Source: JACKAF01 sp041391485
Lineage (GTDB): Bacteria; Bdellovibrionota; FAC87; UBA2466; JACKAF01
Length of the DNA stretch: 64,000 nt
NCBI GenBank assembly: GCA_041391485.1
Contig: JAWKNY010000001.1
Span: 186,001 to 250,000 of the forward strand
Reading direction: 5' to 3'
A program made the translations under genes and the position numbers. The notes under the pieces are model-generated. The model was given only the letters and a program-made list of their open reading frames with translations, was not told the origin of the DNA and ran no database searches. Every line of letters begins with the position of its first letter. Within the stretch, counting starts at the first letter, position 1. Shown piece after piece: positions 1 to 8,951 of this stretch.

Positions 1-165
1 TATTATTTCCACACTTTGCGCAGAATTTAGGCACAAATAGGACGCCCCAAGGGCTCTATTTGCCAGGGTGCACCAACTCCAGTAATAACAAAGATTGGGA
101 AGGGTCCGTCCTGTCCTTTGGAAAATAATGGAAAAGACCGATATTTTATTAGAAGGAGTCCTTCC

Positions 166-1617
166 ATGAAAAGAACGCGCTTAATCTTTACCACTACCCT
201 AGGCTTGCTGATCGGCATCACGCTGACATTCGGGCTTGGCTACTTTCGCCAGGTGAATGCGGCACCCAGCTACGAGTACCTAGATACCTTTACTAAGGTC
301 ATGCACTTCGTGCAGGCCAACTATGTGGAGGAAGTGGAAACAGAGAAGCTGATGGAAGGGGCTATCAAGGGAATGCTAAGCACCCTCGACCCTCACACGG
401 TTTACCTGCCGCCTGATCAATTTAAGGAAATGCAGGTCGACACCAGCGGCCGTTTCGGCGGACTCGGGATTGAAATTACGGTTCAGGACGGCATCCTAAC
501 CGTAGTCACCCCCATCGAAGACACCCCGGCCTTCCAAGAAGGCGTTGAACCGGGCGACAAGATTATTCGCATCGTGGACAAGCGCGAAAAAGTAGACAAA
601 GAAACCAAGGGTATGTCCCTACATGAAGCGGTAAAGCTCATGCGCGGAAAAAAGGGTACCCCGGTTACGATCCACGTCGTGCGCAAAGGACTCAACAAAC
701 CCAAACCGATTACGATTACCCGCGATATCATTCGCGTAAACAGCGTGAAGTCCGGCCTGATTGAGCCTGGCTACGGCTGGTTGCGCATTACCAGTTTCCA
801 AGCCAACACCACTCGCGACCTGCGTGCTCACTTGCAGAAGATGATTAAGGAGAACCAGGCCAAGAATAAGGGTGAACTGGAAGGCCTTGTGCTCGACTTG
901 CGTTACAATCCGGGCGGTCTTCTGGAAGAAGCGGTTTCCGTTTCGGGAACCTTCGTTGGCAACGTTCCGGTTGTTTCCACGATGGGCCGTAACAAGAAGC
1001 AGAAGGAAGTCGAATACGGGAAAATGAAAAACCCGTACGATAAGCTGAAACTCGTCGTGCTCGTGAACGAAGCCTCCGCCAGCGCATCGGAAATCGTTGC
1101 CGGAGCGTTGCAGGATCACAAGCGGGCGCTCATCGTCGGCAAAACGACCTTCGGAAAAGGTTCCGTGCAGACGGTTATCGATTTGGATAACAAGACGGGC
1201 GCGCGAGCCGGCCTGAAACTCACAGTAGCGCGTTACTACACACCAAACGGCCGCTCGATCCAGGGCAAAGGTATTACCCCGGATATCGAAGTGGATCGCA
1301 TCGATGTCGATTTGCTTGAGAAAGCCAAGCAAGGCCGCATGCTACGTGAAGCCGATCTCAAGGGCCACATCATCGGAGAGGACGAAGACACCTCCGCCGA
1401 AAGCAAAGACGAGGACGAATCCGAGAAGAAAGATCGCAGTGACTTGCGGCCTATCCGTGAAAAAGACGGCAAGAAGATCCGAGTCAGCGACCCGGCCGTA
1501 CTCGTTAAGTCTGACTTCCAGCTGCAGCAAGCTCTGGCGTACCTGAAGGCGTGGAACATCTTCCGCACCGCCGGGAACTGGGAGCCTGAAAAGAAGACCG
1601 CAGCGGCAAACAAGTAA
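166..1617 (+). CDS. S41 family C-terminal processing peptidase (CtpA/Prc-like)
   Basis: Periplasmic serine protease of the carboxyl-terminal processing family, which trims envelope proteins at their C-termini. The N-terminus has a basic start and a hydrophobic segment (residues about 5-22), so it is exported or membrane anchored. A PDZ domain follows (about 85-180), then the S41 core. The NEASASASEIVAGAL stretch places the catalytic Ser at about residue 306, and FGKGSVQT gives the Lys at 331, 25 residues later as in E. coli Prc. The C-terminal region is acidic and lysine-rich (about 415-450). The ATG at 166 is chosen because AGAAGGAG lies just upstream; the frame is open further upstream to a TTG at 118 but without a ribosome site. 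The lipoprotein gene starts 14 bases downstream. Confidence 0.93.
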   Translation: MKRTRLIFTTTLGLLIGITLTFGLGYFRQVNAAPSYEYLDTFTKVMHFVQANYVEEVETEKLMEGAIKGMLSTLDPHTVYLPPDQFKEMQVDTSGRFGGLGIEITVQDGILTVVTPIEDTPAFQEGVEPGDKIIRIVDKREKVDKETKGMSLHEAVKLMRGKKGTPVTIHVVRKGLNKPKPITITRDIIRVNSVKSGLIEPGYGWLRITSFQANTTRDLRAHLQKMIKENQAKNKGELEGLVLDLRYNPGGLLEEAVSVSGTFVGNVPVVSTMGRNKKQKEVEYGKMKNPYDKLKLVVLVNEASASASEIVAGALQDHKRALIVGKTTFGKGSVQTVIDLDNKTGARAGLKLTVARYYTPNGRSIQGKGITPDIEVDRIDVDLLEKAKQGRMLREADLKGHIIGEDEDTSAESKDEDESEKKDRSDLRPIREKDGKKIRVSDPAVLVKSDFQLQQALAYLKAWNIFRTAGNWEPEKKTAAANK

Positions 1618-1631
1618 CCCGATGAGACGGG

Positions 1632-2867
1632 ATGGTGATGCGTGTGCGCACATTTATCTCAGCATTGCTGGTTATCCTGATTGCGGCGTGCTCTTCCCTT
1701 AAGTACACGGATACGGGCAAGACTCTAAAGCCACTTTCTATTATCTTTTCCTCCAATCGTTTCAACTCGCTTGAGACATGCGATTGCGTGCTCAAAAAGA
1801 TTGGAGGTTTGGATCGAGAGTGGAACCTGACCTCGCGGTGGAAAAACTCCTCGGTGGGAGAACTGGTCGCTTTCACTAGCGGTACTACTTTTCTCCCTCC
1901 CCCCAAAGAGTACAAAGCCTCCAAGCACAAGCTCTATAAACGCCGATCCGAAACGATGGTGGAAGGTTTGAGCGAACTCAAACTCTCCGCCCTGTCGCCG
2001 TCCATCAACGACTTTCGACTCGGGATGAAGGAGATTGCGGATCTCAAGGGCAAAGCCCGCTTCCCATTCGTGAGCGCCAACATCGTAGACGCCGGCACCA
2101 AAGCCCTACTCTTTCAGCCAAAGATAAGCTTGGAACAGGAAGGGATTCGGATTGTCGTGATTGGCCTGAGTGGGGCGCCAGATCCCGCCTACGGTCCCGT
2201 CGTGGGAGCTACCACCATTTCACCTATAGAGGCCTTGCAAAAAGCATTGGAAGGTGTGGATCCCAAAGATCAGCTAGTCGTCCTTCTCTCCTCGCTTACC
2301 GATGTGGAACGAGAGCAAGTGCAACTGAGATTCCCTCAGATTCATTTGATTTTAGGGGCGAACCACCAGAGCAACACCACTTTTAATATTCGCCAGCAAA
2401 CCGGAAGCCTGCTGTACCTTCACCCCACGGGCGAAGGTCGGACCTTGTCTTTAATCGAACTCGAAATGAAGACCCCCATCACCACGTTTTTTAACCCCTG
2501 GCTCGCTACCACGACAAAAGATGTTCGCCAGATTTGGGAGAATCGTGTGCTGGACGTAGAGAAGCAGTTGCTAAACGAGAAGTTAAAGCCAGCCGAACGC
2601 GAAGAACTCCTCTCGAAGAAAACAGAGTTTCAAACCTACTTGCAGCGCACGCATACCATTCCCTTGGAACTGAACCCAACGACCATTTCTTACCGCGCGA
2701 CAACAGTAGAGCTGGATGAAAACTACCAAGTACCGGAGAACCCGGTTACCGATTTGCTCAAGCCGTACCGCCGCGAACCAGGCTCGGCTACAGCCCAGCC
2801 AACAGACCAAAGTTCAGATACAGGTTCTCACCCGTCGGATCAAACCCATGATACAAGCCAACCCTAA
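1632..2867 (+). CDS. Lipoprotein with 5'-nucleotidase/metallophosphatase-like fold
   Basis: The signal sequence ends in a lipobox (LIAAC, Cys20 from this start, Cys18 from the alternative ATG at 1638), so it should be a lipoprotein. The body resembles the N-terminal part of periplasmic UshA/5'-nucleotidase-like proteins: an early ETCDC element, a central VVIGLSGAPDP segment and an LILGANHQ segment. Several metal ligands of the true enzymes are not obvious, so catalysis is uncertain. The last 35 residues are low-complexity (Ser, Thr, Asp, Gln, Pro) and overlap by 80 bases the end of the convergent gene on the minus strand. The gene follows the S41 protease closely and is probably cotranscribed with it. 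Function not firmly recognised. Confidence 0.75.
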   Translation: MVMRVRTFISALLVILIAACSSLKYTDTGKTLKPLSIIFSSNRFNSLETCDCVLKKIGGLDREWNLTSRWKNSSVGELVAFTSGTTFLPPPKEYKASKHKLYKRRSETMVEGLSELKLSALSPSINDFRLGMKEIADLKGKARFPFVSANIVDAGTKALLFQPKISLEQEGIRIVVIGLSGAPDPAYGPVVGATTISPIEALQKALEGVDPKDQLVVLLSSLTDVEREQVQLRFPQIHLILGANHQSNTTFNIRQQTGSLLYLHPTGEGRTLSLIELEMKTPITTFFNPWLATTTKDVRQIWENRVLDVEKQLLNEKLKPAEREELLSKKTEFQTYLQRTHTIPLELNPTTISYRATTVELDENYQVPENPVTDLLKPYRREPGSATAQPTDQSSDTGSHPSDQTHDTSQP

Positions 2868-4920
2868 ATTGGGCGGGCAAGTAATGGAATACCTGCCATT
2901 CGGTTTTTAGCTCCACTCCGGCACTGAAGTAGAACTTCTTAAAAAGCTCATCGTTGGAATTGGAGTAGCGATCATCGCGGTGGCGCAGCCCTGTCGCGCG
3001 GGTGAGCACATCACCGACAAGGCCGATATGAATATTCTTCAGAAATAACGGCGAGAGGCCCCACCCTCTTTCAACGGTAAAGAGCGGAAAGAGATACTCA
3101 ACGTTAAACGTGGCAATCTCGCGGCCCAGAAAACGGCCCGGGAAAAAACCACGACTCAAAAAGCTTACGCGCCCTAAATAAAAAAGAAGTTCGCCGCCCC
3201 CCTCAAAAAAAGAGTTGTACAGAGCCGTCCCCTGCGCGAAGCCCGCCTGAAACTGAAACATAAAAACGTGGTTATTCAGCCAAAAACTTTCCCAGTACTG
3301 CCGGATACTGAAAACCGACCGAAAGTGCGTGTCGGTACTTCCCAAAAGACCGAGGTAATGGGTGTGCGAAAGCGAAAGGCTCGTGCCGGCAACCGGGGCA
3401 ATGCCGTCAGCGCGGTACTTGAATCCGAAGGACTTGCTGACCGAAGCCTCCACACCAATGTTTCTCTGACTAGGTCCCAAGCCCGAAGCCTCGACCTTTC
3501 GGTAGGCCGGACCCAAACGCCAATTCAATGAGAACATTGTCCACGACAAGCTTAGGTTGCCGCCCCATACGTCAAAAAAACTGCGAGTACTTTGAATGTA
3601 GCTCGGGGCGAAATAAGCGCCGACTCCCAGGCTATAATTCCCTCCAAAGCGGTAGCTGTAACCAAGGTCGCCGAAGGGTTTTCCTCGGGTGTCGTAGCCT
3701 GCGAAAAGCTGGTACTCGTGTTTCTGGGCAATATCAAAGGCGGGGATCCACACACCAATCTGTAAGCCGTTTGGCACAACCAGAAAATTCGGTACCCACA
3801 TGCGTGGGAGAATCGTACTCCACGCCGAATAATCTTCTGCCCCGGAAATACTCGCCGTCTCGCGCTCAGGTTCTTTGTCTTTGTCGTTTGAGGCTTTGCG
3901 AACCGCGCCGTCCTTGAGTTTCGCGATAGCAAGATCAAATCCCCCATGGCGATAGCTGCTCATGACAGCGAACTCCCCGCGAGTCGCCACACTGATCGTC
4001 CCACCCAGTAGCGTCAGCTTTTTTTGAAACTGTTTTTTTGACGGGAAAAACCGCCAAGGTTCCAAACGCCCATCAAAATCCGCAACGGCAAGAATCTGCC
4101 CCTTGGCAGTGGCGTGTAAGGAAAAGAGATGGGCGGGAGCGCTCGCTATTTTTTCGGGTGTCGCCCGCCCCGCGTCCCAGCGGTAGAGATCCGTTCGGGG
4201 CCCGTTTCGAAGCGCTATCCAGTGAGGGGCACCAAATAGCAAAGAGGTCACCCAGGTGCCGTCGGGAATCGCCCACACTCTTTTTGTCTTAGCGGAGAGA
4301 AGATCCCCGAAACTGGCCTCGACCACTTTCCCTTTACCGCCGGACTCTTGGTAAAAGAGTACTTGATCGGTGCGCCCATTGCAGTCGAGCTGGTGCACGT
4401 GAATGCTGGCGGCGCCATCTACCGAAACTCGGGACATGTCGTCTTCTTTAAAACCGTAACGGTAGATCGAGAAGAGCGAACGGTCCCCGTCGCTGACAGG
4501 GCGTACAAACAACCACTGATCGCCTTTGCCGTTTCTTCCCCAGCAGAAGCCCTCGGCGCCCCCGTGAGGCGTTTCCACGCGTCGAACAACTTTCCTTTTC
4601 TTAACTTCGTAGACTTCAAAAGCAGACAGTTTGTCGGGATGAGCCGCCCGGTAGGCGATAAAACGCTTACTCGGTGAGACGCGCACGTCCCATTTTCGGA
4701 ATTTACTTTGCGTGAGGTACCGGACTCGGGCCGCTCCCTCTTTGCGGATCTGCGCGATCTCGGCTTCGCTCTCCTTACGGGTTCGTTCAAACGCCTCTTC
4801 CCATATTTCGGCACTCCCTTTTCCGTAAACTTCATGGAGCGGCCCATCGTAGAACCCCGGCCAATTCGAAGCGTAGCTTCGGTAGAGATCGGTGATTCCT
4901 TTTTCCCCCTTCCGGCGCAA
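2788..4920 (-). CDS. 3' fragment: TolB-like beta-propeller plus outer-membrane barrel
   Basis: This open frame is the larger, C-terminal part of one gene that begins at 5617. Residues about 40-340 contain repeated YRAAHPDKLSAFEVYEV-type blades as in TolB/WD40-like propellers. Residues about 370-710 alternate aromatic and glycine residues like a beta-barrel and end in YLNFGLLAGL. The true junction with the upstream fragment reads FGGVFHKDLLRRKGEKG across a run of five T at about 4945, where one frameshift must be corrected. The tail overlaps the convergent lipoprotein gene by 80 bases. Family knowledge: proteins with a gluzincin-like N-terminus, a TolB propeller and a barrel occur in Bdellovibrionota; their role is not defined. 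Confidence 0.75.
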   Translation of the reverse strand: MRRKGEKGITDLYRSYASNWPGFYDGPLHEVYGKGSAEIWEEAFERTRKESEAEIAQIRKEGAARVRYLTQSKFRKWDVRVSPSKRFIAYRAAHPDKLSAFEVYEVKKRKVVRRVETPHGGAEGFCWGRNGKGDQWLFVRPVSDGDRSLFSIYRYGFKEDDMSRVSVDGAASIHVHQLDCNGRTDQVLFYQESGGKGKVVEASFGDLLSAKTKRVWAIPDGTWVTSLLFGAPHWIALRNGPRTDLYRWDAGRATPEKIASAPAHLFSLHATAKGQILAVADFDGRLEPWRFFPSKKQFQKKLTLLGGTISVATRGEFAVMSSYRHGGFDLAIAKLKDGAVRKASNDKDKEPERETASISGAEDYSAWSTILPRMWVPNFLVVPNGLQIGVWIPAFDIAQKHEYQLFAGYDTRGKPFGDLGYSYRFGGNYSLGVGAYFAPSYIQSTRSFFDVWGGNLSLSWTMFSLNWRLGPAYRKVEASGLGPSQRNIGVEASVSKSFGFKYRADGIAPVAGTSLSLSHTHYLGLLGSTDTHFRSVFSIRQYWESFWLNNHVFMFQFQAGFAQGTALYNSFFEGGGELLFYLGRVSFLSRGFFPGRFLGREIATFNVEYLFPLFTVERGWGLSPLFLKNIHIGLVGDVLTRATGLRHRDDRYSNSNDELFKKFYFSAGVELKTEWQVFHYLPAQFRVGLYHGFDPTGENLYLNFGLLAGL

Positions 4921-4927
4921 AAGATCC

Positions 4928-5617
4928 TTATGGAAAACCCCGCCAAAAATACGCCGAGGATCCCTGTGGCCAAAGCGACGCCACCCCGTCCATGCGATCG
5001 CGGCTCATGAATTCGCTTGTTCCCCACTTTTTCTCCGCTACCGCCATCCGCTGGAACATCTTGAAGTACGGGGCACTGCCGCGGGCCCCCTTTGCCTTCT
5101 CCGTCTCAAATAGACGGCCATCCCTTCGTGGAAGTGTTGGGGTTGGATTGCATTTGGCAAAGCCCAACTTCCGAACAAAACCCGCATCACTTTCCACAGC
5201 CCGCGTGCCGGGTAAAGGTGTCGGGTGTGCGTATTCGTGTAGCACCATCGAGTCGAGCCAATCGCCAAGCGAGGCAAGCTGATCGTGCGCGGCGGGCGGA
5301 ACCGCGTAAATAACAATGTGAGGAAACGGAAGATCCAACGAGTACCCGTTGGTCGCGTCCTGCCAGTCCCCCAAAACGATCCAAGTGTGATCGGGGCCAT
5401 CCGGAAAGATAGGAGTTAGGATCGTATGGGCGCGTTCGGCGGCCTGCAGCGTGCGGCCGGCCAAGCGATCTTGACCCTTGGGATAGAGAACCGAGAAATG
5501 GGCCGACTTGCGTACCTGCCAGTCCACATCCGACGGGAAGGTAATGTAAACGGGAGCGGCCTCTGCCCACACAACCAGCAGGCCCAACCAACTCCCCAGA
5601 ATAATCCTTAGCAACAT
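4928..5617 (-). CDS. 5' fragment: signal peptide and HExxH peptidase-MA-like domain (frameshifted)
   Basis: N-terminal part of the gene continuing in 2788-4920. It has a signal peptide (residues 1-20, ending AEA) and an HEYAH zinc motif near residue 132. Within this stretch the coding signal changes frame: after HEYAH it moves to another frame reading RHLYPARGLWKVMRVLF and then FHEGMAVY, which supplies the third ligand Glu of a gluzincin. It then returns to the original frame at FETEKAKGARG. At least three indels are needed to restore about 940 codons; one sits in a T run where one added T gives VYFETEK. It is either a decaying gene or a sequencing artefact; I favour the latter because the same defect recurs throughout the window. 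Confidence 0.65.
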   Translation of the reverse strand: MLLRIILGSWLGLLVVWAEAAPVYITFPSDVDWQVRKSAHFSVLYPKGQDRLAGRTLQAAERAHTILTPIFPDGPDHTWIVLGDWQDATNGYSLDLPFPHIVIYAVPPAAHDQLASLGDWLDSMVLHEYAHPTPLPGTRAVESDAGFVRKLGFAKCNPTPTLPRRDGRLFETEKAKGARGSAPYFKMFQRMAVAEKKWGTSEFMSRDRMDGVASLWPQGSSAYFWRGFP

Positions 5618-5872
5618 TTCCCCCGTTGAAACATAGTATACATTTTATAGGGCCTGTCTGCGCCCTTTCACGTGCCCGCGTCGCGAGTGTGTACTTTTAA
5701 ATACAGTATTTTTTTTCTAACAAAGTTGCGCTCCGCTCCGTCTTACATTGCATAACATGCAGCACCTACTCATGGGTTGCGTTTGAATGAAATACTGCAT
5801 ATTATTACAATATCTTGGAACACTTTGGCGAAGGCCATGTCGCCTGGATCGCCCACTGAAGGAGCTTTGAAG

Positions 5873-6406
5873 ATGAATTCATCTCGGCATTTGCAGTTCT
5901 CGTTTTTGTCGTTCGTTTTTCTTTGCGTTGTCGTTGCACTGACCTCCTGTAGTAAGAAAGATACCGTTTCGGATGAGCCGATGATGAGCGGTGGTGGCGG
6001 ATTTGCGGAAGAAAGCAGTGAGAGCGTCGAATCTTCTGGCGTGATGACCGAGTCCGCCGGTGGAGCTGGCGGCCCGCTTCAGGTGGTTTACTTCGATTAC
6101 GATCAGTACAACATCCGTGACGACGCCCGACGCGCGCTACAGTCCAACTCGGATTGGATGCAGCAGAACCCTTCATCCACCGTTCAGATCGAAGGCCACT
6201 GTGATGAGCGCGGAACCATCGAGTACAACTTGGCTTTAGGGGAACGCCGCGCCAACGCTGCCAAGCGCTACATCGTTCGTTTGGGCGTAGATGCGGGAAG
6301 ACTTTCTACCATCAGCTACGGCGAAGAGCGTCCGGCTAACTCCGGTAGCAGCGAGTCGGCCTGGTCGGAAAACCGCCGCGCAGAATTTGTGATCTTGTCG
6401 CAATAG
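5873..6406 (+). CDS. pal: Peptidoglycan-associated lipoprotein Pal (OmpA family)
   Basis: Outer-membrane lipoprotein that ties the membrane to peptidoglycan and works with the Tol system. The signal peptide ends at lipobox ALTSC (Cys26), followed by a Ser/Gly-rich linker and then the OmpA-like domain from about residue 75. The domain shows VVYFDYDQYNIRDDA, EGHCDERGTIEYNLALGERR and a final RRAEFVILSQ, all typical of Pal. The ATG at 5873 is chosen because GAAGGAG lies 8 bases upstream; the frame is open to 5777 without such a site. The stop codon overlaps the next start (TAGTG), and a CpoB-like gene follows, so this is a pal operon without tolA/tolB in the window. Confidence 0.93.
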   Translation: MNSSRHLQFSFLSFVFLCVVVALTSCSKKDTVSDEPMMSGGGGFAEESSESVESSGVMTESAGGAGGPLQVVYFDYDQYNIRDDARRALQSNSDWMQQNPSSTVQIEGHCDERGTIEYNLALGERRANAAKRYIVRLGVDAGRLSTISYGEERPANSGSSESAWSENRRAEFVILSQ

Positions 6407-6741
6407 TGCTCAGAGCCTCGACCACATTCCTGCTGTTTGCAGCGGTGTTGGTGGTGCTAGTCGGTTGCAACTCGAAACCCATACACGAGTTGATCCTGGC
6501 TGATACCGCTATCAAGGCCGCGCAGAAAGCCAAGGCCGATAGCCTTGCCACTGACTTGTACCGCAAAGCGGAAAACAACTTTTTGCGCGCCAAACAGGAC
6601 TACCGGGAAGGCTATTTCGACTCTGCTCGCAACTTCGCTGACACCGCGCGCCAGACAGCAGAGCAAGCCGAGTACCAGGCGCTACTCAAACAGTCGAAAA
6701 TGAAGGGCTCTGATTCCAGCAGCGACTATGGTAGTTATTAG
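6406..6741 (+). CDS. Small DUF4398-like lipoprotein
   Basis: A 111-residue protein with a lipobox VLVGC at Cys21, followed by a single helical domain rich in Ala, Lys, Asp and Arg. The pattern ADTAIKAAQKAKADSLATDL and NFADTARQTAEQAEYQA is that of DUF4398 lipoproteins, which are commonly found beside OmpA/Pal genes. It starts with GTG overlapping the pal stop by one base, so translational coupling is likely. The role is presumably envelope structural; no enzyme motif is visible. Confidence 0.8.
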   Translation: MLRASTTFLLFAAVLVVLVGCNSKPIHELILADTAIKAAQKAKADSLATDLYRKAENNFLRAKQDYREGYFDSARNFADTARQTAEQAEYQALLKQSKMKGSDSSSDYGSY

Positions 6742-6744
6742 TTT

Positions 6745-7434
6745 ATGGAACGACTGAAGCCTTATCTCGCTTACCTGCTCGTAATCACATTCCTTCCGCT
6801 CGTATCGTGTAAAACTCGCAGTGACTTGCGCCGCGAAGAAGAACTGAAACGCCTTAGGGCTCAGATTGCAGAAGAACGATCGACCTCGGACGCCGACGGC
6901 CAAGAGTTGAAAATGGAAGTCAGTCGGATGAGCGGTTTAATCGAAGAACTGTTCCAGCAAAACCGCGCACTCCAAAACGATCTAGAGGCAGTCAACAACC
7001 GGCTTAAAGAAGTGGAGGCGGCGAAGAACGCCCCACCCCCGCCACCGCCGGCACCCAAGCCCGTTGAAAAAGCTTCCTACGCCAGTGGCAAGGCACTTTT
7101 CGACAAAGGAAATTTTTCGGAGGCGATCGACGTATTAGAGGCGGTCATGCAGTCCAAGCCGTCTTTGGTCGACAAGAAAAACACCCTCTACCTCCTGGCG
7201 GAAGCTTATTACGCCAATAAACAATACGGCCAGGCGGCCATTGAGTATTCGCAATTCAAAAAGAGCTTTCCCAAAGACAACCGGGTCGCCAAGTCCATCT
7301 ACCGACAGGCCAATTGTTTTAGAAACCTGGGCAAGACGAAGGAAGCCGCCCTCTTCTATCAAGAACTTTTGGACGGTTATCCAAAGAGCACCTACGCTCC
7401 GCGCGCACGCAAAGAACTTGCAGGACTTAAGTAG
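6745..7434 (+). CDS. CpoB/YbgF-type coiled-coil and TPR lipoprotein
   Basis: Tol-Pal associated protein of the CpoB (YbgF) type, which in E. coli coordinates peptidoglycan synthesis with outer-membrane constriction. A hydrophobic N-terminus ends in LPLVSC (Cys22), so this version is probably a lipoprotein. Residues about 28-90 form a charged coiled coil, then a proline-rich linker, then TPR repeats from about 110 to 229 (ASGKALFDKGNFSEAIDVLE, LLAEAYYANKQYGQAAIEYS, IYRQANCFRNLGKTKEAALFY). It is the third gene of the pal operon, 3 bases after the DUF4398 gene. TPR content and position make the call; the symbol is withheld because the orthology is inferred. Confidence 0.88.
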   Translation: MERLKPYLAYLLVITFLPLVSCKTRSDLRREEELKRLRAQIAEERSTSDADGQELKMEVSRMSGLIEELFQQNRALQNDLEAVNNRLKEVEAAKNAPPPPPPAPKPVEKASYASGKALFDKGNFSEAIDVLEAVMQSKPSLVDKKNTLYLLAEAYYANKQYGQAAIEYSQFKKSFPKDNRVAKSIYRQANCFRNLGKTKEAALFYQELLDGYPKSTYAPRARKELAGLK

Positions 7435-8002
7435 CGCTTTTCCAATAAGGTGAGATCCTACCGAGCCCAATAAGACCCACTAGGAACAGAAGTACAGGGA
7501 TCAAGGATTGCGCATTCCCACAGGGGCGGTGTGTGGCCGCGCAACTCGCGGTAGAAGAAATATCGCAACTCAAGTTGAAAGAAGATCCCAACGACGAAAC
7601 GCCCGGGTACGCGGATTGGATGCCAGCGATATCGTTACTCGCGAGATCCCGCTTTTTGGTTTCAAGAGGGATCGCCATCGCGTGCATCGTCGCATCGGTA
7701 TCCTCGGGAGTCACTTCATGTCCCAGACCCAGCAAGTGGCCAATTTCATGAGTCATGATGTTTTGCACATCAAACTTTCCGGTTTCGTTCGTCACCGTGA
7801 AGCTATGGTTCACACCGTTGAAAATGATATCCGAATCTAAAATCATTCCCGCTTTCGGACTATCACCCGAAATAAAGAAGTTTCGGGTAATCGCTATCAC
7901 CGAAGTCTCAAAGGGCCAGTTGGACGCTTCAAAAATCACGTTGTTCACACCGTCATTTTGGTTATCTGACGACGAGGAGCAACCCAAACCTATAAAGCTC
8001 AC
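7427..8002 (-). CDS. 3' fragment: matrixin-like zinc metalloprotease with C-terminal anchor
   Basis: Catalytic half of a secreted metzincin. The motif MTHEIGHLLGLGH is a full HExxHxxGxxH zinc site, and the Met-turn follows as ATMHAM. The C-terminus has a Cys (HRPCGNAQ), then a hydrophobic helix LIPVLLFLVGLIGLG, then a short basic tail, resembling surface-sorting tails such as MYXO-CTERM, though I cannot assign it to a named class. The frame is open upstream to about 8165, where it must join the fragment ending at 7999 through one missing base. The 3' end overlaps the end of cpoB by 8 bases on the opposite strand. Confidence 0.75.
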   Translation of the reverse strand: MSFIGLGCSSSSDNQNDGVNNVIFEASNWPFETSVIAITRNFFISGDSPKAGMILDSDIIFNGVNHSFTVTNETGKFDVQNIMTHEIGHLLGLGHEVTPEDTDATMHAMAIPLETKKRDLASNDIAGIQSAYPGVSSLGSSFNLSCDISSTASCAATHRPCGNAQSLIPVLLFLVGLIGLGRISPYWKSAT

Positions 8003-8601
8003 GCTGGAGCCGCTAACGTTTGCCCACGTATCGAAACTCTGGATAATGGACGGAATAAAAGTGCCGAGCCCTGTAAACGTAGGCGCCGAAACAAAATAGG
8101 GGATCGGAAAATAATCCGGGTCCCACCGCAGAAATGGCCCGCTTCCCGAGCCGTCGCTCCCATCGGTGCGGTTGCGAGAAAACTGCCGCTCTCCCCGAGC
8201 AAACTAAACCCGGCCTCAAAACCTGCGATGCTGAAATCCGAACCGTCCCGCTGAAGATAAGCTTGGTACCGTTTACCAACGAAAGGGCGCGGGTAGCCGT
8301 TTAAGATGACACCGACTCCGTTGGCCTCGCCCCCAATACCGTGCAAGCGAATCGTGTCTCCCACTTCGGGTAAGGGACGACCATCTGGCCGCTCTTCGAT
8401 CACACGCGAAACACGCGCCGCCGCCGTCCACCGAAAGCCAAAGACTGGATCTTCGTCGGCCCACTTGGATTCGATTTGAAGTTCTACAACGCTGACCGCG
8501 CGATCGAGTTGGGTTTGCACCGATTCGGTGCTGAGCAACATGGCTGACGCTGGGCGCCCGCTAACCCACAGAACAGAAACAAAATAGAGGGGATTTTTCA
8601 T
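7999..8601 (-). CDS. 5' fragment of the matrixin-like metalloprotease
   Basis: N-terminal half of the gene continuing in 7427-8002. The likely start is the ATG at 8601, which begins MKNPLYFVSVLWVSG, a signal peptide, although the frame is open to 8646. The prodomain-like region (residues about 20-145) has no recognised motif. True coding sequence runs to about 8165 (SFLATAP); beyond that this frame is nonsense, while the neighbouring frame gives DGSDGSGSGPFLRWDPDYF and leads into the protease domain. One added base at about 8162 restores a single protein of about 390 residues. Confidence 0.65.
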   Translation of the reverse strand: MKNPLYFVSVLWVSGRPASAMLLSTESVQTQLDRAVSVVELQIESKWADEDPVFGFRWTAAARVSRVIEERPDGRPLPEVGDTIRLHGIGGEANGVGVILNGYPRPFVGKRYQAYLQRDGSDFSIAGFEAGFSLLGESGSFLATAPMGATAREAGHFCGGTRIIFRSPILFRRLRLQGSALLFRPLSRVSIRGQTLAAPA

Positions 8602-8646
8602 GGAAGTGGTTTGTTTTCTTATTGTAGCACGCTCTTTTCTGCGCAC

Positions 8647-8951
8647 GGATTAGTAGTGAGCGCGTAAAGATTTACGCACTCAAAAAGACTGTTCCACCTA
8701 AGACCTGCCGCTTCTACTTAATGAAATCATTTATCAATTTAACGTAAATAAGTGATGTTACGTACTCGCATCAGCGAAGGCCGTCGAAAACTGCGTAGTG
8801 ATTTGCGCAAATGCGGTGCTCCACCTCCTCTGCGGCGCTCTTCGGGACCTGGATTTTACTTCGTCATTTCCAATAGTTAGGACGGTTTCCTAGGCTCGAT
8901 GGGCTTTTCGGTATCGTTATTGCTCTATTAATGGGGTGTTCTAGGGGATTC
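8647..8951. other. Intergenic region between divergent genes
   Basis: About 305 bases between the metalloprotease start and the lipid-kinase gene. It holds AT-rich stretches that could carry divergent promoters, but I see no confident -35/-10 pair. A 41-codon open frame (8755-8880, plus strand) is present without a good ribosome site and resembles no family I know. Confidence 0.4.

Noticed and set aside
619..1332. Long open frame of 237 codons antisense to the S41 protease
   Set aside because: It mirrors a well-supported gene, has no ribosome site or recognisable protein, and is explained by codon bias of the sense strand.
8755..8880. 41-codon open frame in the gap before the lipid-kinase gene
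   Set aside because: No good ribosome site, Arg/Pro-rich composition and no recognised family; not enough for a gene call.
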